NCBI RefSeq assembly: GCF_042434745.1
Contig: NZ_JBHLSS010000098.1
Length of the DNA stretch: 64,000 nucleotides
Source of the DNA: Azotobacter paspali
Lineage (GTDB): Bacteria; Pseudomonadota; Gammaproteobacteria; Pseudomonadales; Pseudomonadaceae
Reading direction: 5' to 3' (one strand)
Both the position numbers and the translations under genes were made by a program. The notes under the pieces were generated by a model. That model saw only the letters and a program-made list of their open reading frames with translations, made no database searches and was not told where the DNA came from. This document shows, piece after piece, positions 1 through 7,962 of this stretch. Position 1 is the stretch's first letter, and every line of letters begins with the position of its first letter.

Positions 1-713
1 TGGCGGTGCTCGAACCCGACCTGCTGCTGGTGGTCGCCTACGGGCTGATCCTGCCGCAGGCGGTGCTGGACATCCCGCGTCTCGGCTGCGTCAACAGCCA
101 TGCCTCGCTGCTGCCGCGCTGGCGCGGCGCGGCGCCGATCCAACGGGCGATCGAGGCCGGCGACGGCGAATCCGGGGTCACCGTGATGCGCATGGAGGCC
201 GGCCTGGACACCGGGCCGATGCTGCTCAAGGTCGCCACGCCGATCCGCCCCGACGACACCGGCGGCAGCCTGCACGACCGCCTGGCCGGGTTGGGCGCGC
301 AGGCCCTGGTCGAGGCCGTCGGCGCCCTGGCGGCCGGCGGACTCGCCGGCGAGAGGCAGGACGACGCCCTGGCCACCTACGCGCACAAGCTGAACAAGGA
401 CGAGGCGCGGCTCGACTGGAGCCGCCCGGCGGATGAGCTGGAACGGCGGATCCGCGCCTTCGATCCCTGGCCGGTCTGCCACAGCAGCCTGGACGGCGCG
501 CCGCTGAAAATCTTCGCCGCCAGCCTGGAGCCGAACGAAGGCGCGCCGGGAACCATCCTCGCTGCCAGCCGCGACGGGCTGACGGTGGCCTGCGGCAGCG
601 GCGCCCTGCGCCTGACCCGCCTGCAATTGCCGGGCGGCAGGCCGCTGGCTTTCGCCGAGCTGTACAACAGCCGCCGCGAGCAGTTCGCCGTCGGCCAGGT
701 GCTGGGTACATGA
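1..713 (+). CDS. fmt: Methionyl-tRNA formyltransferase, 3' part (5' end outside window)
   Basis: Formylates the amino group of Met-tRNAfMet for translation initiation in the cytoplasm. The reading frame is open from the left edge (codons in phase with base 3), so the gene is cut by the window; roughly 75 N-terminal residues are missing compared with the usual length of about 310. Visible are the formyl-transferase signature NSHASLLPRWRGAAPIQ (catalytic Asn and His at codons beginning near bases 93 and 99) and GLDTGPM with the catalytic Asp, followed by the C-terminal tRNA-binding OB-type domain. The stop overlaps the rsmB start as ATGA, which implies translational coupling. Seen: motifs and overlap. 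Family knowledge: function. Confidence 0.96.
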   Translation, partial: AVLEPDLLLVVAYGLILPQAVLDIPRLGCVNSHASLLPRWRGAAPIQRAIEAGDGESGVTVMRMEAGLDTGPMLLKVATPIRPDDTGGSLHDRLAGLGAQALVEAVGALAAGGLAGERQDDALATYAHKLNKDEARLDWSRPADELERRIRAFDPWPVCHSSLDGAPLKIFAASLEPNEGAPGTILAASRDGLTVACGSGALRLTRLQLPGGRPLAFAELYNSRREQFAVGQVLGT

Positions 714-2041
714 GCCTGAATCCGCGCCTGGCCGCCACCCGTGCCCTGACCGCCGTGCTCGCCGGCAAGGCCTCGCTCGCCGCCCTGCCGACGCAACTGG
801 AGCAGGTCGCGCCGCGCGACCGCGCCCTGGCCCAGGAGCTGGCGTTCGGCGCCGCCCGCTGGCAGCCGCGCCTGGCGATGCTCGCCGAAAGGCTGCTGCG
901 CAAGCCGTTCAAGGCCGCCGACCGGGACATCGAGGCGATGCTGCTGATCGGCCTCTACCAGTTGCTGCATACCCGCATTCCCGCCCACGCGGCGATCGGT
1001 GAGACCGTGGCCTGCGCCGATGCCTTGAAGAAGCCTTGGGCCAAGGCCCTACTGAACGCCGTGCTGCGCCGCGTACAGCGCGAGGTCGAGGCGCTGCTCG
1101 CCGAGCTGGCGAACGATCCGGTGGCGCGCACCGCCCATCCGCGCTGGTTGCAGCAGGCCTTGGCGCAGCACTGGCCGGAACACTGGGAAGCCATCTGCGC
1201 GGCCGACAACGAGCACCCACCGCTGACCCTGCGGGTCAACCGCCGGCTGACCGCGCGCGACACTTATCTCGCTACCCTGAAGGCCGCCGGCATCGCGGCC
1301 AGTGCCTGCCGCTTCAGCCGCGACGGCATCCTGCTCGACGAACCGTGCGACGTGCGCAGCCTGCCGAACTTCGCCGAAGGCCTGGTCAGCGTGCAAGACG
1401 AAGCGGCCCAACTGGCCGCCTACCTGCTCGAACCGATGCCCGGTCAGCGCGTGTTGGACGCCTGCTGCGCGCCCGGCGGCAAGACCTGCCACCTGCTGGA
1501 GAGCGAGCCGCGGCTGGCCGAACTGGTCGCCATCGACACGGAGGAGAAGCGTCTGGCGCGGGTCCGCGAGAACCTCGACCGGCTGAATCTGGCGGCTCGG
1601 CTGATCGCCGCCGATGCGCGAGCCACCGAGGCTTGGTGGGATGGCCGGCGCTTCCAGCGCATCCTGCTCGATGCGCCCTGTTCCGCCACCGGGGTGATCC
1701 GCCGCCATCCGGACATCAAGCTGACCCGCCAGGCCAGCGACATCCCCGCCCTCGCCCGCCTGCAGGGCGAGCTGCTGGACGCCCTGTGGCCGACCCTAGA
1801 GGTCGGCGGCATCCTGCTCTATGCCACCTGTTCGATCCTGCCGGCGGAAAACAGCGACACCATCGCCGCCTTTCTCGCCCGCACCCCCGGCGCCCGCGAA
1901 CTGGACGTCGCCTCCGGCTTCGTCGGCGCCAAGCCGGGCCTGGCACAGCGCCACGGCCGCCAGCTCCTGCCGCAGCCCCACGGCCACGACGGTTTCTACT
2001 ATGCCAAGCTGATCAAGATCGCCGCCGGTCCACGCGGCTGA
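710..2041 (+). CDS. rsmB: 16S rRNA (cytosine-967-C5) methyltransferase
   Basis: Methylates C967 of 16S rRNA using S-adenosylmethionine; older name sun. The 443 residues are normal for the family. The N-terminal third is the NusB-like RNA-binding domain. The SAM motif VLDACCAPGGKTCHLLE lies near residues 247-263. The two cysteines of m5C methyltransferases are both present: Cys324 in DAPCSATG (motif IV) and Cys374 in YATCS (motif VI). The ATG overlaps the fmt stop, and trkA follows after 13 bases, so fmt-rsmB-trkA look like one operon, the order known from Pseudomonas. Confidence 0.95.
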   Translation: MSLNPRLAATRALTAVLAGKASLAALPTQLEQVAPRDRALAQELAFGAARWQPRLAMLAERLLRKPFKAADRDIEAMLLIGLYQLLHTRIPAHAAIGETVACADALKKPWAKALLNAVLRRVQREVEALLAELANDPVARTAHPRWLQQALAQHWPEHWEAICAADNEHPPLTLRVNRRLTARDTYLATLKAAGIAASACRFSRDGILLDEPCDVRSLPNFAEGLVSVQDEAAQLAAYLLEPMPGQRVLDACCAPGGKTCHLLESEPRLAELVAIDTEEKRLARVRENLDRLNLAARLIAADARATEAWWDGRRFQRILLDAPCSATGVIRRHPDIKLTRQASDIPALARLQGELLDALWPTLEVGGILLYATCSILPAENSDTIAAFLARTPGARELDVASGFVGAKPGLAQRHGRQLLPQPHGHDGFYYAKLIKIAAGPRG

Positions 2042-2054
2042 GGAAAGTAGTCCG

Positions 2055-3428
2055 ATGAAGATCATCATTCTCGGCGCCGGCCAGGTCGGCGGTACCCTGG
2101 CCGAGCACCTGGCCAGCGAGGCCAACGACATCACCGTGGTCGACACCGATACCGAGCGCCTGCGCGATCTCGGCGACCGTCTGGACATCCGCACCATCGC
2201 CGGCAAGGGGTCCTTCCCGACCGTGCTGCGCCAGGCCGGCGCCGACGACGCCGACATGCTGGTGGCGGTGACCAATAGCGACGAAACCAACATGGTCGCC
2301 TGCCAGGTCGCCTACACCCTGTTCCACACCCCGACGCGGATCGCCCGGGTGCGCGAATCGGCCTACCTGAGCCGCGCCGGGCTATTTAGCAACGAGGCGA
2401 TTCCGGTGGACGTGCTGATCAGCCCGGAGCAAGTGGTGACCAACCACATCAAGCGGCTGATCGAATACCCCGGCGCTCTGCAGGTGATCGACTTCGCCGA
2501 CGGCAAGGCTCAACTGGTGGCGGTGCGCGCCTACTACGGCGGCCCGCTGGTCGGCCAACAACTCAGGCAGATCCGCGAGCACATGCCGACCGTGGATGCC
2601 CGCGTGGCGGCGATCTTCCGTCGCAACCGGGCGATCCTGCCCAAGGGCGACACGGTGATCGAGGCCGACGACGAGGTGTTCTTCATCGCCGCCAAGACCC
2701 ATATCCGCGCGGTGATAAGCGAGCTGCGCCGACTTGAGATCAGCAACAAGCGCATCGTCATCGCCGGCGGAGGGCACATCGGCGAACGCCTGGCCGAAGC
2801 CATCGAGAGCCGCTACCAGGTGAAGATCATCGAGTCCAATCCGACGCGCTGCCGCTACCTCTCGGACACCCTGGACAGCAGCATCGTGCTGCAGGGCAAC
2901 GCTTCGGACAAGGATCTACTCGTCGAGGAGAACATCAACGAGGCCGACATCTTCCTTGCCCTGACCAACGACGACGAGGCCAACATCATGTCCTCGCTGC
3001 TGGCCAAGCGACTCGGCGCGCGCAAGGTGATGAGCATCATCAACAACCCGGCCTACGTCGATCTGGTGCAGGGCGGCGAGATCGACATCGCTATCAGTCC
3101 ACAACTGGCCACCATCGGCACCCTGCTGACCCATGTGCGCCGCGGCGACATCGTCAGCGTGCACTCGCTGCGCCGCGGCGCGGCGGAAGCCATCGAGGCC
3201 ATCGCCCATGGCGACGCCAAGTCGAGCAAGGTGGTCGGGCGCATGATCGGCGAGATCGAACTCCCGCCGGGAACCACCATCGGCGCGGTGATCCGTGCCG
3301 AGCAGGTACTGATCGCCCACAACGACACCTTGATCGAGACCGGCGACCACGTGATCCTGTTCCTGGTCGACAAGAAGCATATCCGCGACGTGGAGCGGCT
3401 ATTCCAGGTGGGACTGGCCTTCTTCTAA
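2055..3428 (+). CDS. trkA: Trk potassium uptake system NAD-binding regulator TrkA
   Basis: Cytoplasmic, membrane-associated subunit that gates the TrkH/TrkG potassium channel in response to nucleotides. It has 457 residues, the normal length, with two tandem RCK units (Rossmann TrkA-N plus TrkA-C). The first nucleotide-binding loop is GAGQVGG at residues 7-13 and the second is GGGHIGE near residues 238-244. A purine-rich GAGGAAAG precedes the ATG. It is last in the fmt-rsmB-trkA run and converges on the 5'-nucleotidase gene with a 40-base gap that contains a short GGACG/CGTCC inverted repeat (3448-3459). No trkH is in the window, as is common. Confidence 0.95.
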   Translation: MKIIILGAGQVGGTLAEHLASEANDITVVDTDTERLRDLGDRLDIRTIAGKGSFPTVLRQAGADDADMLVAVTNSDETNMVACQVAYTLFHTPTRIARVRESAYLSRAGLFSNEAIPVDVLISPEQVVTNHIKRLIEYPGALQVIDFADGKAQLVAVRAYYGGPLVGQQLRQIREHMPTVDARVAAIFRRNRAILPKGDTVIEADDEVFFIAAKTHIRAVISELRRLEISNKRIVIAGGGHIGERLAEAIESRYQVKIIESNPTRCRYLSDTLDSSIVLQGNASDKDLLVEENINEADIFLALTNDDEANIMSSLLAKRLGARKVMSIINNPAYVDLVQGGEIDIAISPQLATIGTLLTHVRRGDIVSVHSLRRGAAEAIEAIAHGDAKSSKVVGRMIGEIELPPGTTIGAVIRAEQVLIAHNDTLIETGDHVILFLVDKKHIRDVERLFQVGLAFF

Positions 3429-3468
3429 AAGCTCTTGCCGAAGGAAGGACGTTCGTCCGCCGGCCGGT

Positions 3469-5172
3469 TCACTCTTCCGGCCGACCGTCTTCGAGGCGCC
3501 GGATGCGCCCGGCCGCCAGACTGTGGCCGGCCGGCGAGCCGGCGCGGTCCCTGGCCTGCAGATAGTCGATCAGCGCCTCCAGATCGTTCAGCCCCGTATC
3601 CAGGCGCTCGGTTGCCTCGGCCAGCACGCTCAGCTTGTCGCCGCCGCCGGCCATGAAGGAATTCACCGTGATCCGGTAGAGGTCGCCGTCCCGTACCGGC
3701 CGGCCATCGATCCTCAGGCTGTCGGCGACGATATGCCGCCCGCCGGGCCGTCCAGGGTCCCAGCTGTAGCTGAACGAGGCCGATGGCTGCAGCGGCCTGA
3801 AACCGTCCTGCTGCCATTGCTGCTCCAGCAGTTCGCGCAGTTGCGCACCCCTGAGGGTGACTATTGTCAGGCTGTTGTTGAACGGCTGCGTGCTGGCCAC
3901 CTGGCCGTAGCTGACCTCCGCTTGGCCGGGCTCCAGCACCAGGCCAGCACGGATTCCCCCCGGATTAGTCAACGCCACCTGGGCGCCCAAATGCGCGGTG
4001 GCCGCCAGTTGAGCATCGGCGATCAAGTTGCCCATCGGCGATTCGCCCGCATCGTCGTACGCCTGTGGGACTTCGCGCACCGCCAGGCGCGCCAGGGGAC
4101 GGCCGAGCACCGCCTGGCTGCGTCGTTCCACGGCCTGCTGCAGGGCGCCGATCTCGGCGCTAGGCGCGTAGCGGCTTGGATCGACTAGCAAGTTGCGGGC
4201 CTCGGCCTCCAGCAGCCGATGGCGGTGCGGATCGATGCGCAGGGTCAGGTGCGTGGCCAGCCGCCCGTAGGAACCGGCCTGAGTCACCAGTACCTCGCCG
4301 ACCCGGCACAGGTAGCCCTGATGCGTGTGCCCACTCAGCACCACCTTGATCCTCGGGTCCAGACGCCGGACGATCTCGACGATCGGGCCGCTCAGTTGGC
4401 GACAATCCGGCTGGTCGTAGGCTTCCGGCGTGGCGCCGCCCTGGTGCACCACCGCGACTATGGTATCCACGCCCTGTGCCAGCAGGGTCGGAACTTGGGC
4501 ATTGATCGCCTGCGCCTCGTCCAGGGTGCGCAAGCCCTGCATGCTTTGCCGGGAGAGTTGCGTGTCGACGTCTTCCAGCACGGCGCCGACAAAGGCGATC
4601 CGCGCTCCGCGCACCCGTTCGATGCGGTAGGCCGGGAACAGCTGCTCACCGCTCCGACGGTCCACCAAGTTGGCGGCGATATAGGTGAAACCGATGCCGG
4701 GGTGAACGCTTTCAAAGCGACAGGCCCTGTCCGGGCGCGGCGAGCGACAGCCGCCCCGGACCTGGCGCAGCAGCTCTTCGCGACCCTGGTCGAGTTCATG
4801 GTTGCCGACCACGGACAGGCGCATGTCCAGCAGATCGAGTGCCCGCAGCGACGGCTCGTCCGCCCACATAGCCGAAAGCGGTGGGCTGCCGCCGATGAGG
4901 TCGCCACCTCCGACGAACAGCAGTTCGGGGTCCCGGGCACGCATCTCCGCCAGCAAGCCGCTGAGCGCGCCGATACCGCCGGCTTTCAGGCTGAGCTGTT
5001 CGCCGGTGGCGTTCCGGTGGCTGAAGCGGGTCGGCTGGATATGGCCATGGAAATCGTTCACGGCCAGGAGGTTGACCTCTACCGGCTGCGGCCGCGGCAC
5101 TTGGCTGCAACCGCCGGCCGGAACGAGTGCGACGAACAGCAGGATCAGCGGGCGGATCGACGATCGTGACAT
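3469..5172 (-). CDS. Bifunctional metallophosphatase / 5'-nucleotidase, UshA-like lipoprotein
   Basis: Predicted extracytoplasmic nucleotide phosphohydrolase that releases nucleosides and phosphate. With the start at 5172 (GGAG six bases upstream) the protein has 567 residues. An N-terminal hydrophobic segment ends in PAGGC (Cys22), a plausible though not canonical lipobox. The calcineurin-like metal motifs are in order: DFHGH (Asp40, His42), GGGDLIGG, GNHELD and GHTHQ. The C-terminal 5'-nucleotidase domain carries PMGNLIAD, TNPGGIRAG and the substrate-loop NSFMAGGGDKL. An ATG four codons upstream (5184) and a longer open frame to 5916 exist, but the latter runs through tag and is not believable. 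Substrate preference cannot be read from sequence. Confidence 0.9.
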   Translation of the reverse strand: MSRSSIRPLILLFVALVPAGGCSQVPRPQPVEVNLLAVNDFHGHIQPTRFSHRNATGEQLSLKAGGIGALSGLLAEMRARDPELLFVGGGDLIGGSPPLSAMWADEPSLRALDLLDMRLSVVGNHELDQGREELLRQVRGGCRSPRPDRACRFESVHPGIGFTYIAANLVDRRSGEQLFPAYRIERVRGARIAFVGAVLEDVDTQLSRQSMQGLRTLDEAQAINAQVPTLLAQGVDTIVAVVHQGGATPEAYDQPDCRQLSGPIVEIVRRLDPRIKVVLSGHTHQGYLCRVGEVLVTQAGSYGRLATHLTLRIDPHRHRLLEAEARNLLVDPSRYAPSAEIGALQQAVERRSQAVLGRPLARLAVREVPQAYDDAGESPMGNLIADAQLAATAHLGAQVALTNPGGIRAGLVLEPGQAEVSYGQVASTQPFNNSLTIVTLRGAQLRELLEQQWQQDGFRPLQPSASFSYSWDPGRPGGRHIVADSLRIDGRPVRDGDLYRITVNSFMAGGGDKLSVLAEATERLDTGLNDLEALIDYLQARDRAGSPAGHSLAAGRIRRLEDGRPEE

Positions 5173-5390
5173 GGCGCGCTCCATCGGCGCTCGGACCGGG
5201 GCCTGCAAGGTAGCACGGTCGTATAGCTTCCTTCCGCCTGGAAAAGCGACAGCGGATTCCGACACTCCATATCCAGCCAAGAAGCACAGGAAAGCGATCG
5301 CCACCACATTCCCGGTGCTTCCGATGCAATCCAAGAAAGGCGGAGGGCTCTCCGACAGTGGGGGAACCAGCTCGTGACCGGAAGCGACAT

Positions 5391-5975
5391 TCAGCGATCC
5401 GCTGCGGGTGCCTGCCCGGCCGACGAACCCGCCAGTTCCACATACCGGTCGCAGTCGAGGGTGTGGTCCATGACCATCCCGCATGCTTGCATAAAGGCGT
5501 AGCAGATGGTCGGCCCGACGAAGGCGAAGCCGGCCTTTTTCAGCGCCTTGCTCATCGCCTCGGCCTCGGGCGTCGTCGCCGGCACCTCGGCTGGCGTGCA
5601 AAAACGGTTGACTCGCGGCACGCCACCGACGAAGGACCATAACCAGCCGACCGGCTCCTCGAGCCGCAGCCAGGCTTGGGCGTTCTGCCGGGCCGCTTCG
5701 AGCTTGCGTCGATTGCGGATGATGCCGGGGTCCTGTAGGCGTTCCCCGATCTCCTCGTCGCTCATCCGCGCTAACCGCGCGACCTCGAAACCGAACAACA
5801 CCTGGCGATAGCGTTCGCGCTTCTTCAGCACGGTGAACCAGGACAATCCGGCTTGGAATCCCTCCAGCAGCAGCAACTCGAACAGGCGCTGCGGATCGCG
5901 CAGAGGCACGCCCCATTCCTCGTCGTGGTAGGCGATGTAGAGCGGGTCATCGGTGCACCAGAAGCAGCGTGGCAT
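5391..5975 (-). CDS. tag: DNA-3-methyladenine glycosylase I
   Basis: Base-excision repair enzyme that removes 3-methyladenine from alkylated DNA. The 194 residues have the diagnostic zinc site Cys4, His17, His171 and Cys175 (the last two in DHTLDC), the catalytic-pocket Glu38 in LEGFQAGLSW, and CFWC at the N-terminus. Same strand as the nucleotidase, 218 bases upstream of it. In Pseudomonas this gene normally sits back to back with glyQ; here about 6 kb of accessory DNA separates them, so the neighbourhood has been invaded from the tag side. Confidence 0.96.
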   Translation of the reverse strand: MPRCFWCTDDPLYIAYHDEEWGVPLRDPQRLFELLLLEGFQAGLSWFTVLKKRERYRQVLFGFEVARLARMSDEEIGERLQDPGIIRNRRKLEAARQNAQAWLRLEEPVGWLWSFVGGVPRVNRFCTPAEVPATTPEAEAMSKALKKAGFAFVGPTICYAFMQACGMVMDHTLDCDRYVELAGSSAGQAPAADR

Positions 5976-6446
5976 GCATGGATTCTATCGTGGAATGTGG
6001 CGACCATCACGCACAAAGGGCACCTCTAAAAACGTAGGCGAGTCAGTCAGCGCAAGGCAAAAACAAGCGAAAAAGCGGAGTTTACGCGCTGTAAATGAGA
6101 ATTTTGAGCCTGTTTTTAACGCAGCGATGACCACACAGGTAGTTTTTAGAGGTGCCCTAAAGCGATGGCGCCCGGTACATTGTACCGGCCCGGTCGAGGT
6201 GAGCGGTCGCCCGTATTCACGCACGCCTGAAATTGCCTAGATTGCCGCGTAGGGATATCGCATCCTGTGCGCCTTCGACTGTTCTGCGACACGCTTTTAC
6301 GAATGCCGATATTTCATTCCTTGCCGTCCGCCCCGAATCAGCGCGGGTCCGCTTGCATGGGCCGCCCGGCATCAGCACACTCCGATACGGTAAGCCCGCT
6401 TGCTGGTTGACTGACAAAGCAATGGATCACGGGACTTCTTCGACAA
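5976..6446. other. Intergenic region between tag and the diguanylate cyclase
   Basis: 471 bases without a credible gene. It holds the 140-bp inverted-repeat element described separately (6018-6157). The remaining 290 bases upstream of the cyclase are of mixed composition and I see no clear promoter or operator. The short open frames here run through the inverted-repeat element and have no recognisable product. Confidence 0.6.
6018..6157. mobile_element. MITE-like element with perfect 16-bp terminal inverted repeats
   Basis: The left end GGGCACCTCTAAAAAC (6018-6033) is repeated exactly, inverted, at 6142-6157. The 140-bp interior is non-coding and AT-richer than its surroundings. No transposase is present, so it would have to be mobilised in trans. 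No exact target-site duplication is visible: the outer triplets are AAA on the left and TAA on the right. Non-autonomous element is an inference from the structure; the parent insertion sequence was not identified. Confidence 0.7.
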
Positions 6447-7757
6447 ATGTCTGGGCTTTTTCTCCTTCTGGCGCAAGCCGTCGTTTTTTTCGTCACCATG
6501 GCGGCAATCTTCTACAAACGGAAAACGATCGGCGTCGGCGTCTTCTTCTGCATCCTCGGCACAATGCACTTTCTGGAAACCTATCTGGCCGCCGTCTTCT
6601 TCGTCGAATTGCCGTTCGGGTTGATCTCCGCCGGCTCGACCGCTCTGTTTCCGGGCAAGTTGGCCCTGTGTCTGCTGCTCTACATCAAGGAAGATGCCGA
6701 AAGCATGCGTCAGCCCACGTATGGATTACTAGCCGGCAATTTGCTCATGATCGTGCTGGCGCTGATGCTGCGCCTCTACCAGCCGCTGGAAAACCTGCCC
6801 GCCAATGCTCCCGGCCTGGGTTTCGTCGATCAGATGGGCCTGCTCATGATCTGGGGCACCCTCCTGCTGTTCATCGATTTGCTGGCGCTCGTGGTCATTT
6901 ACGAACGGCTGGGCAAGCTGGCGACCAACACCATTATGGGACGCATCTTCGTCAGCCTGGCTCTGGTGCTGACCTTCGATCAGGTTTTCTTCTTCGCTGG
7001 TCTGCACCTGCTTGCCGACGCGCCCGCCGCGGCCTTTTTTGGCGGATGGGTCGCCAAGGTCTGTGCGGCGGCGTTGTTCAGCGGCATGCTCACGTTGTAT
7101 CTGTGCTACGTCGAAAAAAGCCCGCTGCCCACGCACGCGGTCGCCGACGTGTTCGACCGTCTGACCTACCGCCATCGCTACGAAAAACTGGTCAAGCAAG
7201 TCGGCCGAGACGCGCTGACCGGCCTGCAGGATCGGGGCCGGTTCGACACCAAGGGCCCGGCCATGCTGCAAACCGCATCGCGGTCGTCCATGCCGGCCAG
7301 CCTGATGATGATCGACATCGACCGTTTCAAGGAAATCAACGACCAGTACGGTCATCCCGTTGGCGACCGTGTTTTATGCAACGTCGCGACAATGCTTGCC
7401 AGCGTCAAGCGTGAGAGCGACGAGTTGTTCCGCTACGGCGGCGAGGAATTCTCGCTGCTGTGTCCCGACCTGCCGGCGGAATCGGCAATGGCGGCGGCCG
7501 AGCGAATCCGCGCCGCGGTATCCAGCACGCAACACGCCGATCTGGACCAGCCGGTGACGATCAGCATCGGCGTGGCCAGCTTCCCCGCTCAGGCGCAGGA
7601 TTTCGCAACGCTGCTGGCGCGCGCCGACGCCGCGCTCTACCAGGCCAAGGCGCTCGGACGCGACCGGGTTTGCCACGCTGACCTCCACCCCATCCAGACC
7701 AGTAAAGAGCGGCTGACGGCTGGACTGGCCGATCGGGGAACAACAGGGGCATGGTGA
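6447..7757 (+). CDS. Membrane-bound diguanylate cyclase (GGDEF)
   Basis: Makes cyclic di-GMP from two GTP. Of 436 residues, the first 220 or so are strongly hydrophobic with about six to seven membrane segments, forming an integral-membrane sensor domain of unknown ligand. A short linker leads to the GGDEF domain, which starts at DALTGLQDRGRF. The active-site loop is GGEEF (residues 331-335), an accepted variant, and the product-inhibition I-site RESD (322-325) is exactly five residues upstream, so a catalytically active, feedback-controlled enzyme is expected. No EAL domain. The ribosome site is weak, so the start is less certain than the frame. A hairpin follows at 7804-7831. Confidence 0.9.
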   Translation: MSGLFLLLAQAVVFFVTMAAIFYKRKTIGVGVFFCILGTMHFLETYLAAVFFVELPFGLISAGSTALFPGKLALCLLLYIKEDAESMRQPTYGLLAGNLLMIVLALMLRLYQPLENLPANAPGLGFVDQMGLLMIWGTLLLFIDLLALVVIYERLGKLATNTIMGRIFVSLALVLTFDQVFFFAGLHLLADAPAAAFFGGWVAKVCAAALFSGMLTLYLCYVEKSPLPTHAVADVFDRLTYRHRYEKLVKQVGRDALTGLQDRGRFDTKGPAMLQTASRSSMPASLMMIDIDRFKEINDQYGHPVGDRVLCNVATMLASVKRESDELFRYGGEEFSLLCPDLPAESAMAAAERIRAAVSSTQHADLDQPVTISIGVASFPAQAQDFATLLARADAALYQAKALGRDRVCHADLHPIQTSKERLTAGLADRGTTGAW

Positions 7758-7803
7758 GACTCGGACATATCGACGACAGGGGCGATCACCCACCGCTGGC
7801 ACC

Positions 7804-7831
7804 GGTAGACAAGGCTGCGCCGTTGTCTACC
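7804..7831 (+). terminator. Hairpin after the diguanylate cyclase gene
   Basis: GGTAGACAA (7804-7812) pairs perfectly with TTGTCTACC (7823-7831); the loop itself contains a GGC/GCC pairing, so the stem can extend to about 12 base pairs with one bulge. Only a poor T-rich tail follows, so efficiency is uncertain. It may also protect the 3' end of the message. Confidence 0.55.
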
Positions 7832-7962
7832 CTACTTGCTTGATCGGTGGAAAGCAGGTTGCGGGTACACAGAGACTTTACCTGCCACTCCTGCCGACTT
7901 CATGAGAAATCCGGGCTAGCCTGGTCGTCACGCCGAGGGGGTTTCCCGAATACCAGGCCCCC

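Noticed and set aside
5953..6240. 95-codon open frame over the MITE-like element
   Set aside because: Runs across both terminal repeats; no ribosome site or recognisable protein.
7935..7962. GGGGG/CCCCC pairing after the receptor gene as a terminator
   Set aside because: Only five or six base pairs with a 16-base loop and no T-run on the minus strand.
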